This document shows positions 1 to 7,518 of a stretch of DNA of 50,311 nucleotides, one piece after another. Source of the DNA: a virus; IMG/VR virus record IMGVR_UViG_3300049739_000203, positions 1 to 50,311 of that record. One strand, given 5' to 3'. The notes beneath the pieces were generated by a model. That model was not told the origin of the DNA. It made no database searches and worked only from the letters and a program-made list of their open reading frames with translations. Each line of letters opens with the position of its first letter. The first letter of the stretch is position 1. A program made the position numbers and the translations under genes.

Positions 1-4
1 AAAT

Positions 5-526
5 TCATAGAGTTTTAAATTGTTTATCACGAATAAAAAATTGTTGATGTTTAAATGTAACTTCAGCAGTAATGTATTCTACATCTGTCATTGTAGCATC
101 AAATTGTAACCCCGACAAACTGACAGGGAAGATATCTCTGTAGTCTATAACAAATGCTGGATTATATTGTGAGGTGACAATGTTAAGTTGTCCGTTGGTA
201 TAAATCTCTGACTCTTTTGTTGTGCGTTGCATTTGATCTGCGTTACCATTGTCTCTAATCCATTTGTAAATACTGTTGTAGTTTACAAGATCTTCGTCAA
301 CAATAAAACGCACAGAAAAATCCCCGAACGTTACACCACCGCTGGGAATGATAGGCAAGTTTCTAAAAGGACTTGCTACTTCCGTAACTGGCATTGAAAC
401 GTCGGGGATATTTGCTGTCTGACAGAAAAAGTCTACACCTTCAAATTTTTCTAATTTGAGTAGATAACCAATAGGGTTCAGGAAATTCCTATTAGTAGGT
501 TGTTCCTTATACCATTCAGCAGACAT
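5..526 (-). CDS. Tail-tube-fold virion protein (gene 3 or gp54-like slot)
   Basis: A 173-residue protein. The N-terminal part contains NPIGYLLKLEKFEGVDFFCQ followed by a TANIPDVSM segment, and the middle has FIVDEDLVNY and IYKWIRDNGN. This pattern (a hydrophobic ligand strand, an FFCQ-x-A-x-IP turn, then a VDED strand) is what tail-tube-like proteins of T4-type myoviruses look like. It is probably a tube, tube-initiator or tail-completion component of the virion. In cyanomyoviruses the gene after the capsid gene is often called gene 3 (tail completion), but I cannot confirm that name from sequence alone. A GATAAATA motif lies 21 nt upstream. Its TGA stop overlaps an ATG at 6-8, so another gene on the same strand probably begins at the window edge. 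Confidence is good for a tail structural protein and low for the exact T4 equivalent. Confidence 0.6.
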   Translation of the reverse strand: MSAEWYKEQPTNRNFLNPIGYLLKLEKFEGVDFFCQTANIPDVSMPVTEVASPFRNLPIIPSGGVTFGDFSVRFIVDEDLVNYNSIYKWIRDNGNADQMQRTTKESEIYTNGQLNIVTSQYNPAFVIDYRDIFPVSLSGLQFDATMTDVEYITAEVTFKHQQFFIRDKQFKTL

Positions 527-546
527 GTCAACTTCCCAAGCTGATA

Positions 547-684
547 CTATTTATCCTCGTTATACCAGAAGTCTTCCCAGTCTTTTTCATCTGCTTCATA
601 GATTGGACAAGGTTCTTCCATTAAAATATCAGTTTTTATTTTTAAATCCTTCATAGCAAGTTTTTTAAAATTTTTATCTTTCAT
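547..684 (-). CDS. Small acidic hypothetical protein, 45 aa
   Basis: A short open frame of 45 codons starting with ATG at 684. It begins MKDKNFKKLAMKDLKIKTD and ends in an acidic, aromatic tail (DEKDWEDFWYNEDK). The ATG overlaps the TAA stop of the upstream DUF6445 gene in a TAATG junction, the coupling used repeatedly elsewhere in this window, which supports it as a real gene. The stop codon touches the GATAAATA promoter-like motif of the next gene. The N-terminal half is basic and the C-terminal half strongly acidic. There is no membrane segment and no cysteine pair. I do not recognise a family. By its coupling it may act together with the oxygenase-fold protein upstream, but this is inference. 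Confidence 0.55.
   Translation of the reverse strand: MKDKNFKKLAMKDLKIKTDILMEEPCPIYEADEKDWEDFWYNEDK
548..555 (-). promoter_or_regulatory. Late-promoter-like motif GATAAATA
   Basis: Reads GATAAATA on the minus strand, 21 nt before the ATG of the tail-tube-fold gene. It matches the T4/cyanophage late consensus NATAAATA and overlaps the stop codon of the preceding 45-codon gene. Confidence 0.5.
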
Positions 685-1394
685 TAATCTAAGAAACAAT
701 TAAACGTTAAACGATCACTTTTCCATTTTGATGCAGTGTAATATGGGGAGTGCCATAAAGTACCTTCGTAAAAGATCATAGTATTATACGAATGTGGAAT
801 TACATGATACCTACTCCATCCATCGATAATAGCAATAGATGGATCACACTTAACATATTTAATTTTATCTATAGGATCTGCATCACGAAAGTAGTTTGCT
901 CTGTAGTTATAATCTCTTGACATATATTCTTCAGATGTACTATTTTTTCTCCATAGAGCAGTTCCATTATCTTTTCCACAATATTCATTATCTTTATTGA
1001 GGGAACATACACCAGCATATCTAATGTTATCTGTATGAGGAAATAAACTTACCTCTCTAACATTTTGATTTACTGCGTAATTTTGGAAAGTAAATTTATT
1101 TAAATAAGTAGAAGTTTCAAAACTTGCAAATTTACTTTTAATTATTTTTCTTATAGGTTTTGCAATCTCAGACAAATTTCCAATTGTGTAAACATAACCA
1201 GGAATATTACTTACTTGACCATCAATAGTATTTACATAAGCAACTGATTTAGCAAACTCTCTTACCTTATCTGGGTTTCTAAAAAATTTTTTAACTACTA
1301 AAATTCTATTATTTGAATTTCCAACATGATAAATGTTAACCCTCCAGTTAAGATCATCTAAAGCAAAAATTTCACATGGGTCAATAATTTTCAT
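684..1394 (-). CDS. DUF6445-type 2OG-Fe(II) oxygenase-fold protein
   Basis: A 236-residue protein with the signature of the DUF6445 group, a relative of the 2-oxoglutarate/Fe(II) oxygenases. A likely metal triad is visible: His120 and Asp122 in FPHTDN, and His215 in GTLWHSPYY. Arg228 in SDRLTFNCF is placed to bind the 2OG carboxylate. A GTALWR motif (residues 144-149) precedes the distal half, as in this family. It would act as a cytoplasmic hydroxylase or related oxidase during infection; the substrate is unknown. It sits between the major capsid gene and a tail gene, not with the other six oxygenases at 17.7-21.0 kb, and is distinct from all of them in sequence. It is coupled by TAATG to the 45-codon gene downstream. 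Fold assignment is fairly sure; enzymatic activity is not shown. Confidence 0.65.
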   Translation of the reverse strand: MKIIDPCEIFALDDLNWRVNIYHVGNSNNRILVVKKFFRNPDKVREFAKSVAYVNTIDGQVSNIPGYVYTIGNLSEIAKPIRKIIKSKFASFETSTYLNKFTFQNYAVNQNVREVSLFPHTDNIRYAGVCSLNKDNEYCGKDNGTALWRKNSTSEEYMSRDYNYRANYFRDADPIDKIKYVKCDPSIAIIDGWSRYHVIPHSYNTMIFYEGTLWHSPYYTASKWKSDRLTFNCFLD

Positions 1395-1402
1395 ATTATA
1401 TT

Positions 1403-1570
1403 TTACTGCGCGTATTCATTAATTATATCTAAGATCTTATCTAGAGAATCATGAGCTCCGTCATACCACTGACCTGTCATGCCAGGATTTGTTTCTTTAT
1501 CATACAATTCAGTTTTTAATCTATACACCTTTGCAAGCATATCTGTTTTGTGTAAGCGACCGCGAGGCAT
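1403..1570 (-). CDS. Conserved small hypothetical protein, 55 aa
   Basis: An open frame of 55 codons beginning MPRGRLHKTDMLAKVYRLK and ending in a helical DSLDKILDIINEYAQ segment. It lies between the capsid terminator and the DUF6445 gene and fills the gap between them almost exactly (stop at 1403, next ATG at 1394). The composition, basic at the N-terminus and amphipathic at the C-terminus, looks like a genuine small soluble protein rather than a chance frame. Function is unknown. No promoter-like motif is seen immediately upstream, so it may be expressed by read-through of the terminator after gp23. Confidence 0.55.
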   Translation of the reverse strand: MPRGRLHKTDMLAKVYRLKTELYDKETNPGMTGQWYDGAHDSLDKILDIINEYAQ

Positions 1571-1603
1571 AATGATAAAGTATTACTAGTTCTATTTAAG
1601 CAC

Positions 1604-1628
1604 AAAAAAAGGGACCCCGCAGGGTCCC
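1604..1628 (-). terminator. Intrinsic terminator after the capsid gene
   Basis: On the minus strand GGGACCC, loop TGCG and GGGTCCC form a perfect GC-rich 7-bp stem with a tetraloop, followed directly by seven T residues. It lies 26 nt after the gp23 stop, the expected place for ending the abundant capsid transcript. Confidence 0.9.
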
Positions 1629-1653
1629 TGTGTTGATTTCGTAATAACCGATA

Positions 1654-3069
1654 TCAGGCGAGGTTCGCAACGCGAACACGTCTGTAGTACTGGTTCTTAG
1701 AAGCAGTAAGTGCTTCAGCATCAGGAGTTCCTGCAGAAGACTCAACGAAAGGATTGCTGACCATGCCGTAGCGGGTCTTGAAACCAATCTTAGGTTGGAA
1801 GGTCTGAGGATCGATGCTGCGGAGCATCTGGAGGGGAACGTAGGGGCAGTAGAATAGTCCTGCGTCATAAGGGGAAGAACCCTTATAACCAACTACGTAG
1901 TAGTGGGTGTTAGAAACGTTAGCAGAGTAAGGATCAACATAGACCTTAATGCGACCGTTCATGGTGCCGACTAGAAGGTTTCCGGTGTCATCAACATCAC
2001 CGATGGAAGGACCACCAGCACCAGTTAGACCTGAGGAATAGTCGAGTGTGCCAGACATGGCAAGAGCAGAAGCAACGTCAGCAGAAGTGACGATGAAGTT
2101 GCCCTTTCCTCTACGAGTCTCTTGTGCGATAGCGTTAGCATCGCGCTCGATTTGGAACATAAGTCCTTTGAACTTCTCAACCGACCAACGACCGTTGCTG
2201 TCAACGTCGAGGTCAAATACACCAGCGTTAGCAACGTTGTTCTGAGCACCAGGCTTAGCAACGGTGTAAACGGTACGAACAACCTCACGGTTGATCTCAG
2301 CAAGGATTTCGCTAGACAATAGGTTAGCGAGTTCCTGCTCTGCATCAAGACCGTGGATTGCCTTAAGGTCTTGTGCCAATTCTAGAGTGTACTCAGCGCG
2401 AAGAGCTCTGGTCTTAGCAGTGACCGCAGTCTTCTCGATGCTGAAGTCCATTTCGTTGAACAAGGTCGAACCCGATCCAAGAACTTCTGCTGTTTCTCTA
2501 GCAATGTTGCCTGCTTGGCGCTCGTAGTTAGCAGCAGTTGTGCCGCCGCCAGTGGCGTCGTTAAGCAGACCAGGGTTAGCATCAGTCGTGCCGCCATCGC
2601 CAAGAGGAGATACGGGATCGTTGTATGCGCCAGGACCCTGTGTGTTTCCAGAGAAGTTGGTGTCAGGCTCGTTGTAGAGTGCCTCAGCGCCAGCTCTGGT
2701 GTTGTAGTGGCTCTTCATTGCGAAGATAAGTCCAGTAGGACCGCTCATGGGTTGAACGCCACAGATGTCGTAAGCAACCAAGTTAGGTGCTGCGCGACGG
2801 ATAAGGTTGATCATTACAGGATCGAAACCTGCAAGTCCACCAGTCTTGGTGGTTAGACCAGAACCACCTAGTGCTTGTCCACCAGCTGCGCTGATAGCTC
2901 CAACAGTACTAGCTTCGTTCATCATACCACGCTCTTCGCGTAGTTGATTTTCTGTGTTTTCTAACAGAACAGCGGTAACAGCCTTTCTATAGTTGTCTTT
3001 GATGGCACCAGCGCCTTCATGACTTAGAACAGGAGACCACTTTTCGGTTAGAGCTTTTGAATTAAACAT
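1654..3069 (-). CDS. 23: Major capsid protein gp23
   Basis: A 471-residue protein starting MFNSKALTEKWSPVLSHEG, the characteristic start of cyanophage gp23. It has the HK97-type capsid fold expected of the T4 family. It forms the hexamers of the prohead shell and is processed by the gp21 protease during maturation. Recognisable segments include the RRAAPNLVAYDICGVQPMSG stretch and MKSHYNTRAGAEA after it, the ARTRALRAEYTLELAQDLKA-like region, and a C-terminal part with GMVSNPFVESS. Its neighbours are scaffold gp22 upstream (37-nt gap) and a strong terminator downstream. The start is preceded by AAGAG, a weak Shine-Dalgarno. Transcription probably comes from the late promoter at 4292-4299 together with gp22. 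Length is close to other cyanophage gp23 proteins and somewhat shorter than T4's. Identification is very secure. Confidence 0.97.
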   Translation of the reverse strand: MFNSKALTEKWSPVLSHEGAGAIKDNYRKAVTAVLLENTENQLREERGMMNEASTVGAISAAGGQALGGSGLTTKTGGLAGFDPVMINLIRRAAPNLVAYDICGVQPMSGPTGLIFAMKSHYNTRAGAEALYNEPDTNFSGNTQGPGAYNDPVSPLGDGGTTDANPGLLNDATGGGTTAANYERQAGNIARETAEVLGSGSTLFNEMDFSIEKTAVTAKTRALRAEYTLELAQDLKAIHGLDAEQELANLLSSEILAEINREVVRTVYTVAKPGAQNNVANAGVFDLDVDSNGRWSVEKFKGLMFQIERDANAIAQETRRGKGNFIVTSADVASALAMSGTLDYSSGLTGAGGPSIGDVDDTGNLLVGTMNGRIKVYVDPYSANVSNTHYYVVGYKGSSPYDAGLFYCPYVPLQMLRSIDPQTFQPKIGFKTRYGMVSNPFVESSAGTPDAEALTASKNQYYRRVRVANLA

Positions 3070-3105
3070 TTGTTTGCTCTTATTTGAAAAATGTGGGGTT
3101 TATTA

Positions 3106-4248
3106 TTAGGACCAGCGATCAAGTGCTTTTAGATACTGCGCCATTACTGGGTTAGAATCATCTACACCTTCGACTGGGGATTCATCAACAACTTCCGTTG
3201 GGGTAGCGATTGACTCTTTGAAGTAAGACTCCTTGATGGTCGTAACCTTCTTGGAGAATGACTCTTCCGAGACAAACTCTAGACCCTCAGCAAGTGCTGC
3301 GAGTTTTTCTTTTTGAGTATCTGCGAGTCCTTCTGACACGGTGGAAAGAATATTGAGTTTGGCAGACTCATTAAGACGATTTTGTAATTTCACGTTTGCT
3401 TTGACCTGTTCGTCAAGGCGTGTTTCCATCTCACGAATAGATTCAGCCATACCTTCTACAACATCGACTTTCTCGTCGGGAATAGAAATGTAGTGCTCTT
3501 CAAAGAGACCCTTCAAACCTGCGATGAAGTCTGTAGTGATCTCATTTCTGATTCCACGGTCAATAGCAACTTGGTTTTGCTCCATCCATTGACCGATGGC
3601 ATAGGACACTGTGCCGTCTACTTCCTCGGAAAGTTCTGCCTTAGCAGATGATACGTGCTTATCGAGTTCAGCAGCAAAGTGCTCTACAAGTTTGTCATAC
3701 TCCTCAGAGATTTTCGCTTTGACAGCAGCCTCAAAAATGACTTTTGCTTTCTCAGCGAACTCTTCAGAGAGTTCTGTGCCTTCTACTAGAGCGGCAACAT
3801 CAGCGGAAACATCAAGTTCTTCAAAGGAAGGTTTGATGGGGTAAGTAACAGCAGGTCCAGTACTAGTTGCGTAGGCAACATCAGCACCAACAGTAGGCAT
3901 AGCGTCAGGACTACCGGCACGCTGTTGGGGATCGCCAGATACTTGCGAAATAGGTGCTGCCGCTTTAGCGCCAGGATTCTCTTCGCCGTCGTCATCATCC
4001 TCATTAGGAGCAGTGGAAGTTCCACCTAAATCTGCAGCAGCAGATTGTCCAGGAGCAACACCTGGTTGAACTGAAGGCATAGGATCCTTGCCGCCAGAAC
4101 CAGTCTGCGCGTCAGAAACCTGAGAGGGTTCACTACCAGCACCGGGGATAATATTAGCAGAAACTGTTGGCATAGGATCACCAGCTTCTACAATCACCTT
4201 TTGCTCGGTAACGAACTCCTCAAATTTTTCATTTAACATATCTGACAT
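3106..4248 (-). CDS. 22: Prohead core scaffolding protein gp22
   Basis: A 380-residue, strongly acidic and helical protein in the fixed T4 order between protease gp21 and capsid gp23. The first ~140 residues are low-complexity, rich in Pro, Gly, Ala and Ser, with three copies of a PMPTV/AMPTV-like motif. The remainder is long helices rich in Glu and Lys (for example EEFAEKAKVIFEAAVKAKIS and METRLDEQVKANVKLQNRL). It would form the inner scaffold around which gp23 assembles and then be degraded by gp21. T4 gp22 is shorter (about 270 aa); the extra length is the N-terminal Pro/Gly region. The start has a good Shine-Dalgarno (GAGGT about 9 nt upstream). A TATAAATA late motif lies 43 nt upstream. 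Confidence 0.92.
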   Translation of the reverse strand: MSDMLNEKFEEFVTEQKVIVEAGDPMPTVSANIIPGAGSEPSQVSDAQTGSGGKDPMPSVQPGVAPGQSAAADLGGTSTAPNEDDDDGEENPGAKAAAPISQVSGDPQQRAGSPDAMPTVGADVAYATSTGPAVTYPIKPSFEELDVSADVAALVEGTELSEEFAEKAKVIFEAAVKAKISEEYDKLVEHFAAELDKHVSSAKAELSEEVDGTVSYAIGQWMEQNQVAIDRGIRNEITTDFIAGLKGLFEEHYISIPDEKVDVVEGMAESIREMETRLDEQVKANVKLQNRLNESAKLNILSTVSEGLADTQKEKLAALAEGLEFVSEESFSKKVTTIKESYFKESIATPTEVVDESPVEGVDDSNPVMAQYLKALDRWS

Positions 4249-4291
4249 TTGAGATTACCTCGTAATTTTCCGTAAATAATTAATCTAAGTT

Positions 4292-4299
4292 TATTTATA
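4292..4299 (-). promoter_or_regulatory. Late promoter motif TATAAATA for gp22-gp23
   Basis: An exact copy of the T4 late promoter core TATAAATA on the minus strand, 43 nt before the gp22 ATG and just past the gp21 stop. It is well placed to drive scaffold and capsid genes. Confidence 0.65.
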
Positions 4300-4301
4300 A
4301 A

Positions 4302-4946
4302 TCAAAGTTTTCCGAGGAAATCCTCAAACACCTTGAGTGTTCTCTCTTCTAACTCACGACGCGGAGCGCCATTGATATAACGTTGGTATTTATCAACTTT
4401 TGATTCCTTGAGAATACCGTTGTCCCATACCCATTCTTTACCTTCCATGATGCCATTAACAAAAGCATCAGGTGCTGAAGGATCTGCTACAATATCAGCA
4501 GCAGTTGTAAGCATGAAGTCATCGCGAACTACTGAAGTATCTTCGCGCTTTTCGATGCTTCCCATACCACGGGATGAAACACCTAACTGAACTCCTTCGC
4601 CAAGTAAAGACTTAGCAATTTGTCCCATGGGTGTATCAAGAATTTGTGCCTTACCAATGAAGTTATTTCCTTCAGCGCGAAGACTTGTGATTCTGTGAGA
4701 TACTCTATCAAGATTGATAGTAGGACCATCGGGATGTCCGAGTTCACCTAGAGCACGCTTTGATTTCACATACTCTTCGTTGTATCTCTCAACTTCATTG
4801 TTGAGAACATCGAAAGGATACATGCGACCATTACGGTTCTTTAGTTCTGACTGTAAAAATACTCCTTCGATATAAAGAAGTTTCTTTCCGTCTCTTTCCT
4901 CAGTGAGGATTTTGACGTTTTCAATCGTTTCCGTTATCAGTTTCAT
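4302..4946 (-). CDS. 21: Prohead core protease gp21
   Basis: A 214-residue protein of the T4 gp21 (peptidase S77) type, starting MKLITETIENVKILTEE. The catalytic His is visible as His71 in GELGHPDG, and the serine lies in GVSSRGMGS (Ser124/125). It matures the prohead by cutting scaffold, core and capsid proteins after glutamate. The frame stays open 49 codons further upstream, but that part reads as an unrelated frame of the gp67-like gene. The ATG at 4946 matches the family N-terminus and gives a 26-nt overlap with that gene. Length equals the usual cyanophage form. Confidence 0.95.
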   Translation of the reverse strand: MKLITETIENVKILTEERDGKKLLYIEGVFLQSELKNRNGRMYPFDVLNNEVERYNEEYVKSKRALGELGHPDGPTINLDRVSHRITSLRAEGNNFIGKAQILDTPMGQIAKSLLGEGVQLGVSSRGMGSIEKREDTSVVRDDFMLTTAADIVADPSAPDAFVNGIMEGKEWVWDNGILKESKVDKYQRYINGAPRRELEERTLKVFEDFLGKL

Positions 4947-5133
4947 CGGGTTCTTCCGTTTCTGTGGGTTCATCAAAGAATGTATTCGCGGCAACCTGCT
5001 TGTATGTTGCCATAGCATCAGATGCTTTAGCAAAAAGTAGATCATGAATAGCATCAATAGCAGATGCCCTGTCGTTGTCGCTGATCTTATCAACGATATT
5101 TACCACGCCAGGTTCAGGGTTATGTTGTTCCAT
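4921..5133 (-). CDS. 67: Prohead core protein, gp67-like
   Basis: A 70-residue protein (MEQHNPEPGVVNIVDKIS at the start) with a helical middle (AIDAIHDLLFAKASDAM) and a very acidic tail (EPTETEEPDETDNGND). T4 has gene 67, an 80-residue prohead core protein with a similar acidic C-terminus, in the same place between portal gene 20 and protease gene 21. Position, size and charge pattern support a gp67-like minor core component that shapes the prohead; direct sequence similarity is weak. Its end overlaps gp21 by 26 nt. An AATAAATA late motif lies 20 nt before its ATG. Confidence 0.7.
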   Translation of the reverse strand: MEQHNPEPGVVNIVDKISDNDRASAIDAIHDLLFAKASDAMATYKQVAANTFFDEPTETEEPDETDNGND

Positions 5134-5152
5134 AATAAGTATTCTGTATAAT

Positions 5153-6856
5153 TTATTTATTATTTGTAGAAGGTGAAGGCATTTTCTTTGCCTTATCTAC
5201 TTCTCTTTCTGCCGCAGCGTCAGCAGAAATTGCCTCTCTTTCCGCTGCATCTTGTGCTTGCTGATCCTGAATTTCAGGAGCAAGGGCAGTGTTTGCTGCT
5301 GTCATTTGATCCATAGCATTTGTTTCTGCTGGATCAACAGAGATACCAGAAGCAATCTCCTTACGAATTTGCTTATCGATATCCTTATATTCTGTATCTT
5401 TCTGACCCAGAACATGACGACGGATATATTCAACAGAGAAATACTTACCAACAAAAGGATCCATTTGACTTACAGTCATCATCCTCTGGTTCATCATTTC
5501 AATTTCTTTTAATTCATTGAAATGATTATCAAAGAGATAGTCATACTGAATATGCTCCTTCATATCATCCCAGTCTTCAGGAGAAATTACTCCTTTAAGA
5601 ATGAGTTGAGTCTTGAGCATGTCGTGGAACATCTCAGAGAATCTCTTACGGAGACGACCAATGAACTTTGTAAACTTAAGTTCATCGCGAAGAACCTCAG
5701 TAGTTTTACCAAGATTAAATCCTTTGCTATCGTCAGTAAGACGTGAAGGTGGTAGGTTCAGTGAGTTGTATAGTTTCTTTTTGAAATACTCAACATCCTT
5801 GAGCTCACCTAGGTTCTGTCCTCCAGGCAACGTAGTAATTTCAGTACCACGTCCACCCTCTCTACGAGGCAACCAGAAATCTTCAAGCATACTCATGTGC
5901 TTTTTGTCATCACGCATCTCGCCAGTTTGTGCGTCATACACAAGCTTGTTGCGATAGCGAGACATAACATCACGCAAGTATTGTTCTGCTTTTACCTTAG
6001 GTAGATTGCCTACATCGATGTAGAAAATTCTACGCTCAGGTGCGCGTGATAATCTGTAGATAACAATTGAATCTTCAATCATTCTTAACTGATTGAGAGT
6101 CTTGATTGCCTTATGAAGGAAACCAAGAGTCATTCTTTTGTTTAAATCTTGTAGTCCAGAAGGACAGAATGTAATTGAATCAGTTGCCATCTTGACACCC
6201 TGAGACAAAGACATATCTCCAATCGGTCCTAGGACACCGCCTTTATAGAAACCTTTTGGATTGTAAAGATAGTAATCGACAAACGTTCCATATTCATACT
6301 CAAGCGCCGTGCCTTTGATTGCTGCTTTCGCTAGAGAATCTTTTGGAGTATTGTCAATTTTTTGACGAACTTTCTTGATCTTCATCGGATCAATATAACG
6401 AAGTTCTGTAATACCTTTTTTAGGATTATCTAAATCGATAACCTTATGATAAAATAAACGTCCATCAATATACCAAGTTCGGACAATCTCATGTGCTCGA
6501 TTGTCGAAGTTTAAAAGTCTTTTGAGATACTCAAACTCATTACGAATTTTAGTTTTTACTCCAGCACCAACACCTAGATTATCTAAGTTAATTTCTACAG
6601 GAGAATCGTAAGCATCACTTACGATAAACTCGTTAACAACTTCATCTACAGCACTATCCACCTCAGGATGAATTGCCATATCACGATAACGACGGATCAT
6701 CTCAAACTCATTACGAGCTTGATTATCCGTATCTACATACGTTCCATAATATCCACCTGCTGCTACTGCAACTGGATCTTCAGCAGAAGGAGGGACAGGA
6801 GATTGACCTCGCTGCCCCTCTTTTCTGTTAATTTGGAAGCCAAATAACTGACTCAT
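5153..6856 (-). CDS. 20: Portal vertex protein gp20
   Basis: A 567-residue portal protein of the T4 gp20 family. It starts MSQLFGFQINRKEGQRGQSP and contains family-typical stretches such as DSAVDEVVNEFIVSD, YIDPMKIKKVR, RLSRAPERRIFYIDVGNLP, MLEDFWLPRREGGRGTEI and LNLPPSRLTDD. Twelve copies form the ring at one head vertex through which terminase packs DNA and to which the neck attaches. The C-terminal ~60 residues are low-complexity and Ala/Gln/Glu-rich. T4 gp20 is about 524 aa, so this is slightly longer at the C-terminus. It stands between tube gp19 and the core genes. A GATAAATA motif lies 30 nt upstream. Confidence 0.97.
   Translation of the reverse strand: MSQLFGFQINRKEGQRGQSPVPPSAEDPVAVAAGGYYGTYVDTDNQARNEFEMIRRYRDMAIHPEVDSAVDEVVNEFIVSDAYDSPVEINLDNLGVGAGVKTKIRNEFEYLKRLLNFDNRAHEIVRTWYIDGRLFYHKVIDLDNPKKGITELRYIDPMKIKKVRQKIDNTPKDSLAKAAIKGTALEYEYGTFVDYYLYNPKGFYKGGVLGPIGDMSLSQGVKMATDSITFCPSGLQDLNKRMTLGFLHKAIKTLNQLRMIEDSIVIYRLSRAPERRIFYIDVGNLPKVKAEQYLRDVMSRYRNKLVYDAQTGEMRDDKKHMSMLEDFWLPRREGGRGTEITTLPGGQNLGELKDVEYFKKKLYNSLNLPPSRLTDDSKGFNLGKTTEVLRDELKFTKFIGRLRKRFSEMFHDMLKTQLILKGVISPEDWDDMKEHIQYDYLFDNHFNELKEIEMMNQRMMTVSQMDPFVGKYFSVEYIRRHVLGQKDTEYKDIDKQIRKEIASGISVDPAETNAMDQMTAANTALAPEIQDQQAQDAAEREAISADAAAEREVDKAKKMPSPSTNNK
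5154..5161 (-). promoter_or_regulatory. Late-promoter-like motif AATAAATA
   Basis: AATAAATA on the minus strand, 20 nt before the gp67-like start. It shares bases with the TAA stop of the portal gene and would drive the core protein and protease. Confidence 0.5.
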
Positions 6857-6886
6857 GATTATCTATTTAACTTGTGCGCTTCCAAC

Positions 6887-6894
6887 TATTTATC
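6887..6894 (-). promoter_or_regulatory. Late-promoter-like motif GATAAATA for gp20
   Basis: GATAAATA on the minus strand about 30 nt before the portal ATG. It overlaps the TGA stop of gp19. Confidence 0.5.
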
Positions 6895-7480
6895 AGACCA
6901 CGCCAATGCCAGAAACTCCATCTCTGGATCCTGCTTCAGCGGTGAAGTAAGAATACTGCCACTCAACAGTGAATTCTTCAATCTGATCATTGCTATCATA
7001 AGCAAGATCGATAGGAGAAACATTAGTTGGGAAGCAATACTTCAGAGTATATGCTCTGAGAATTGATCCTTCTTCGCTCGCATCTTTTTCAAGTTGCTTG
7101 ACAGAAAGATCTGCCATGTAACCAGAAGTTGTTGATGGAGTAAAGAGTGGGGATGTGTTTGCTTCGTGGGTGTTGATGTTGTTTGCCCACTCTTCAAAGA
7201 ATGCGCGAAGTTTGAAGTCCTTATCATTGAAGAAAGTAGCAGACCATGTATCGAAGGTGCGATCACCTGCGATTTTGACTGTTCTTCCTCTGAAAGGAAC
7301 TTCGATCACACCTAGATTTGAACCTGGTAGAGCAGCAGACTTACAAAGAATATTTGTAAGTTTCAGATCCTCACCGCCCTTTGAAAGAGCGTCAGGAAAC
7401 TTAACGTCCACCAGGAACATGTTGGGCTTAACGCCCTGACCGATAGTTTGTAAGAAACTAGAAACGTTTGACAGTGCCAT
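6893..7480 (-). CDS. 19: Tail tube protein gp19
   Basis: A 195-residue tail tube protein starting MALSNVSSFLQTIGQGVKPN. The tube fold shows in NMFLVDVKFPDALS, the CKSAALPGSNLGVIEVPFRG turn, and AGDRTFDTWSATFFNDKDF, which closely parallels the AGDRTFDDWTVTVMND segment of T4 gp19. The later KYCFPTNVSPIDLAYDSND matches the T4 WPTNVGELQLDWDSNN part. It stacks as hexamer rings to form the inner tube inside the gp18 sheath. It lies 38 nt after gp18 and just before gp20, as in T4. It is about 30 residues longer than T4 gp19. The upstream GATAAACA is at best a weak late motif, so co-transcription with gp18 is likely. Confidence 0.96.
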   Translation of the reverse strand: MALSNVSSFLQTIGQGVKPNMFLVDVKFPDALSKGGEDLKLTNILCKSAALPGSNLGVIEVPFRGRTVKIAGDRTFDTWSATFFNDKDFKLRAFFEEWANNINTHEANTSPLFTPSTTSGYMADLSVKQLEKDASEEGSILRAYTLKYCFPTNVSPIDLAYDSNDQIEEFTVEWQYSYFTAEAGSRDGVSGIGVV

Positions 7481-7518
7481 TGTTGTTTATCTCGTAATTT
7501 TTTCTCTATAATTAATTA

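Noticed and set aside
4302-5093. gp21 read as a 263-residue protein with a hydrophobic N-terminus
   Set aside because: The extra 49 codons are the shadow frame of the gp67-like gene; the family N-terminus is at 4946.
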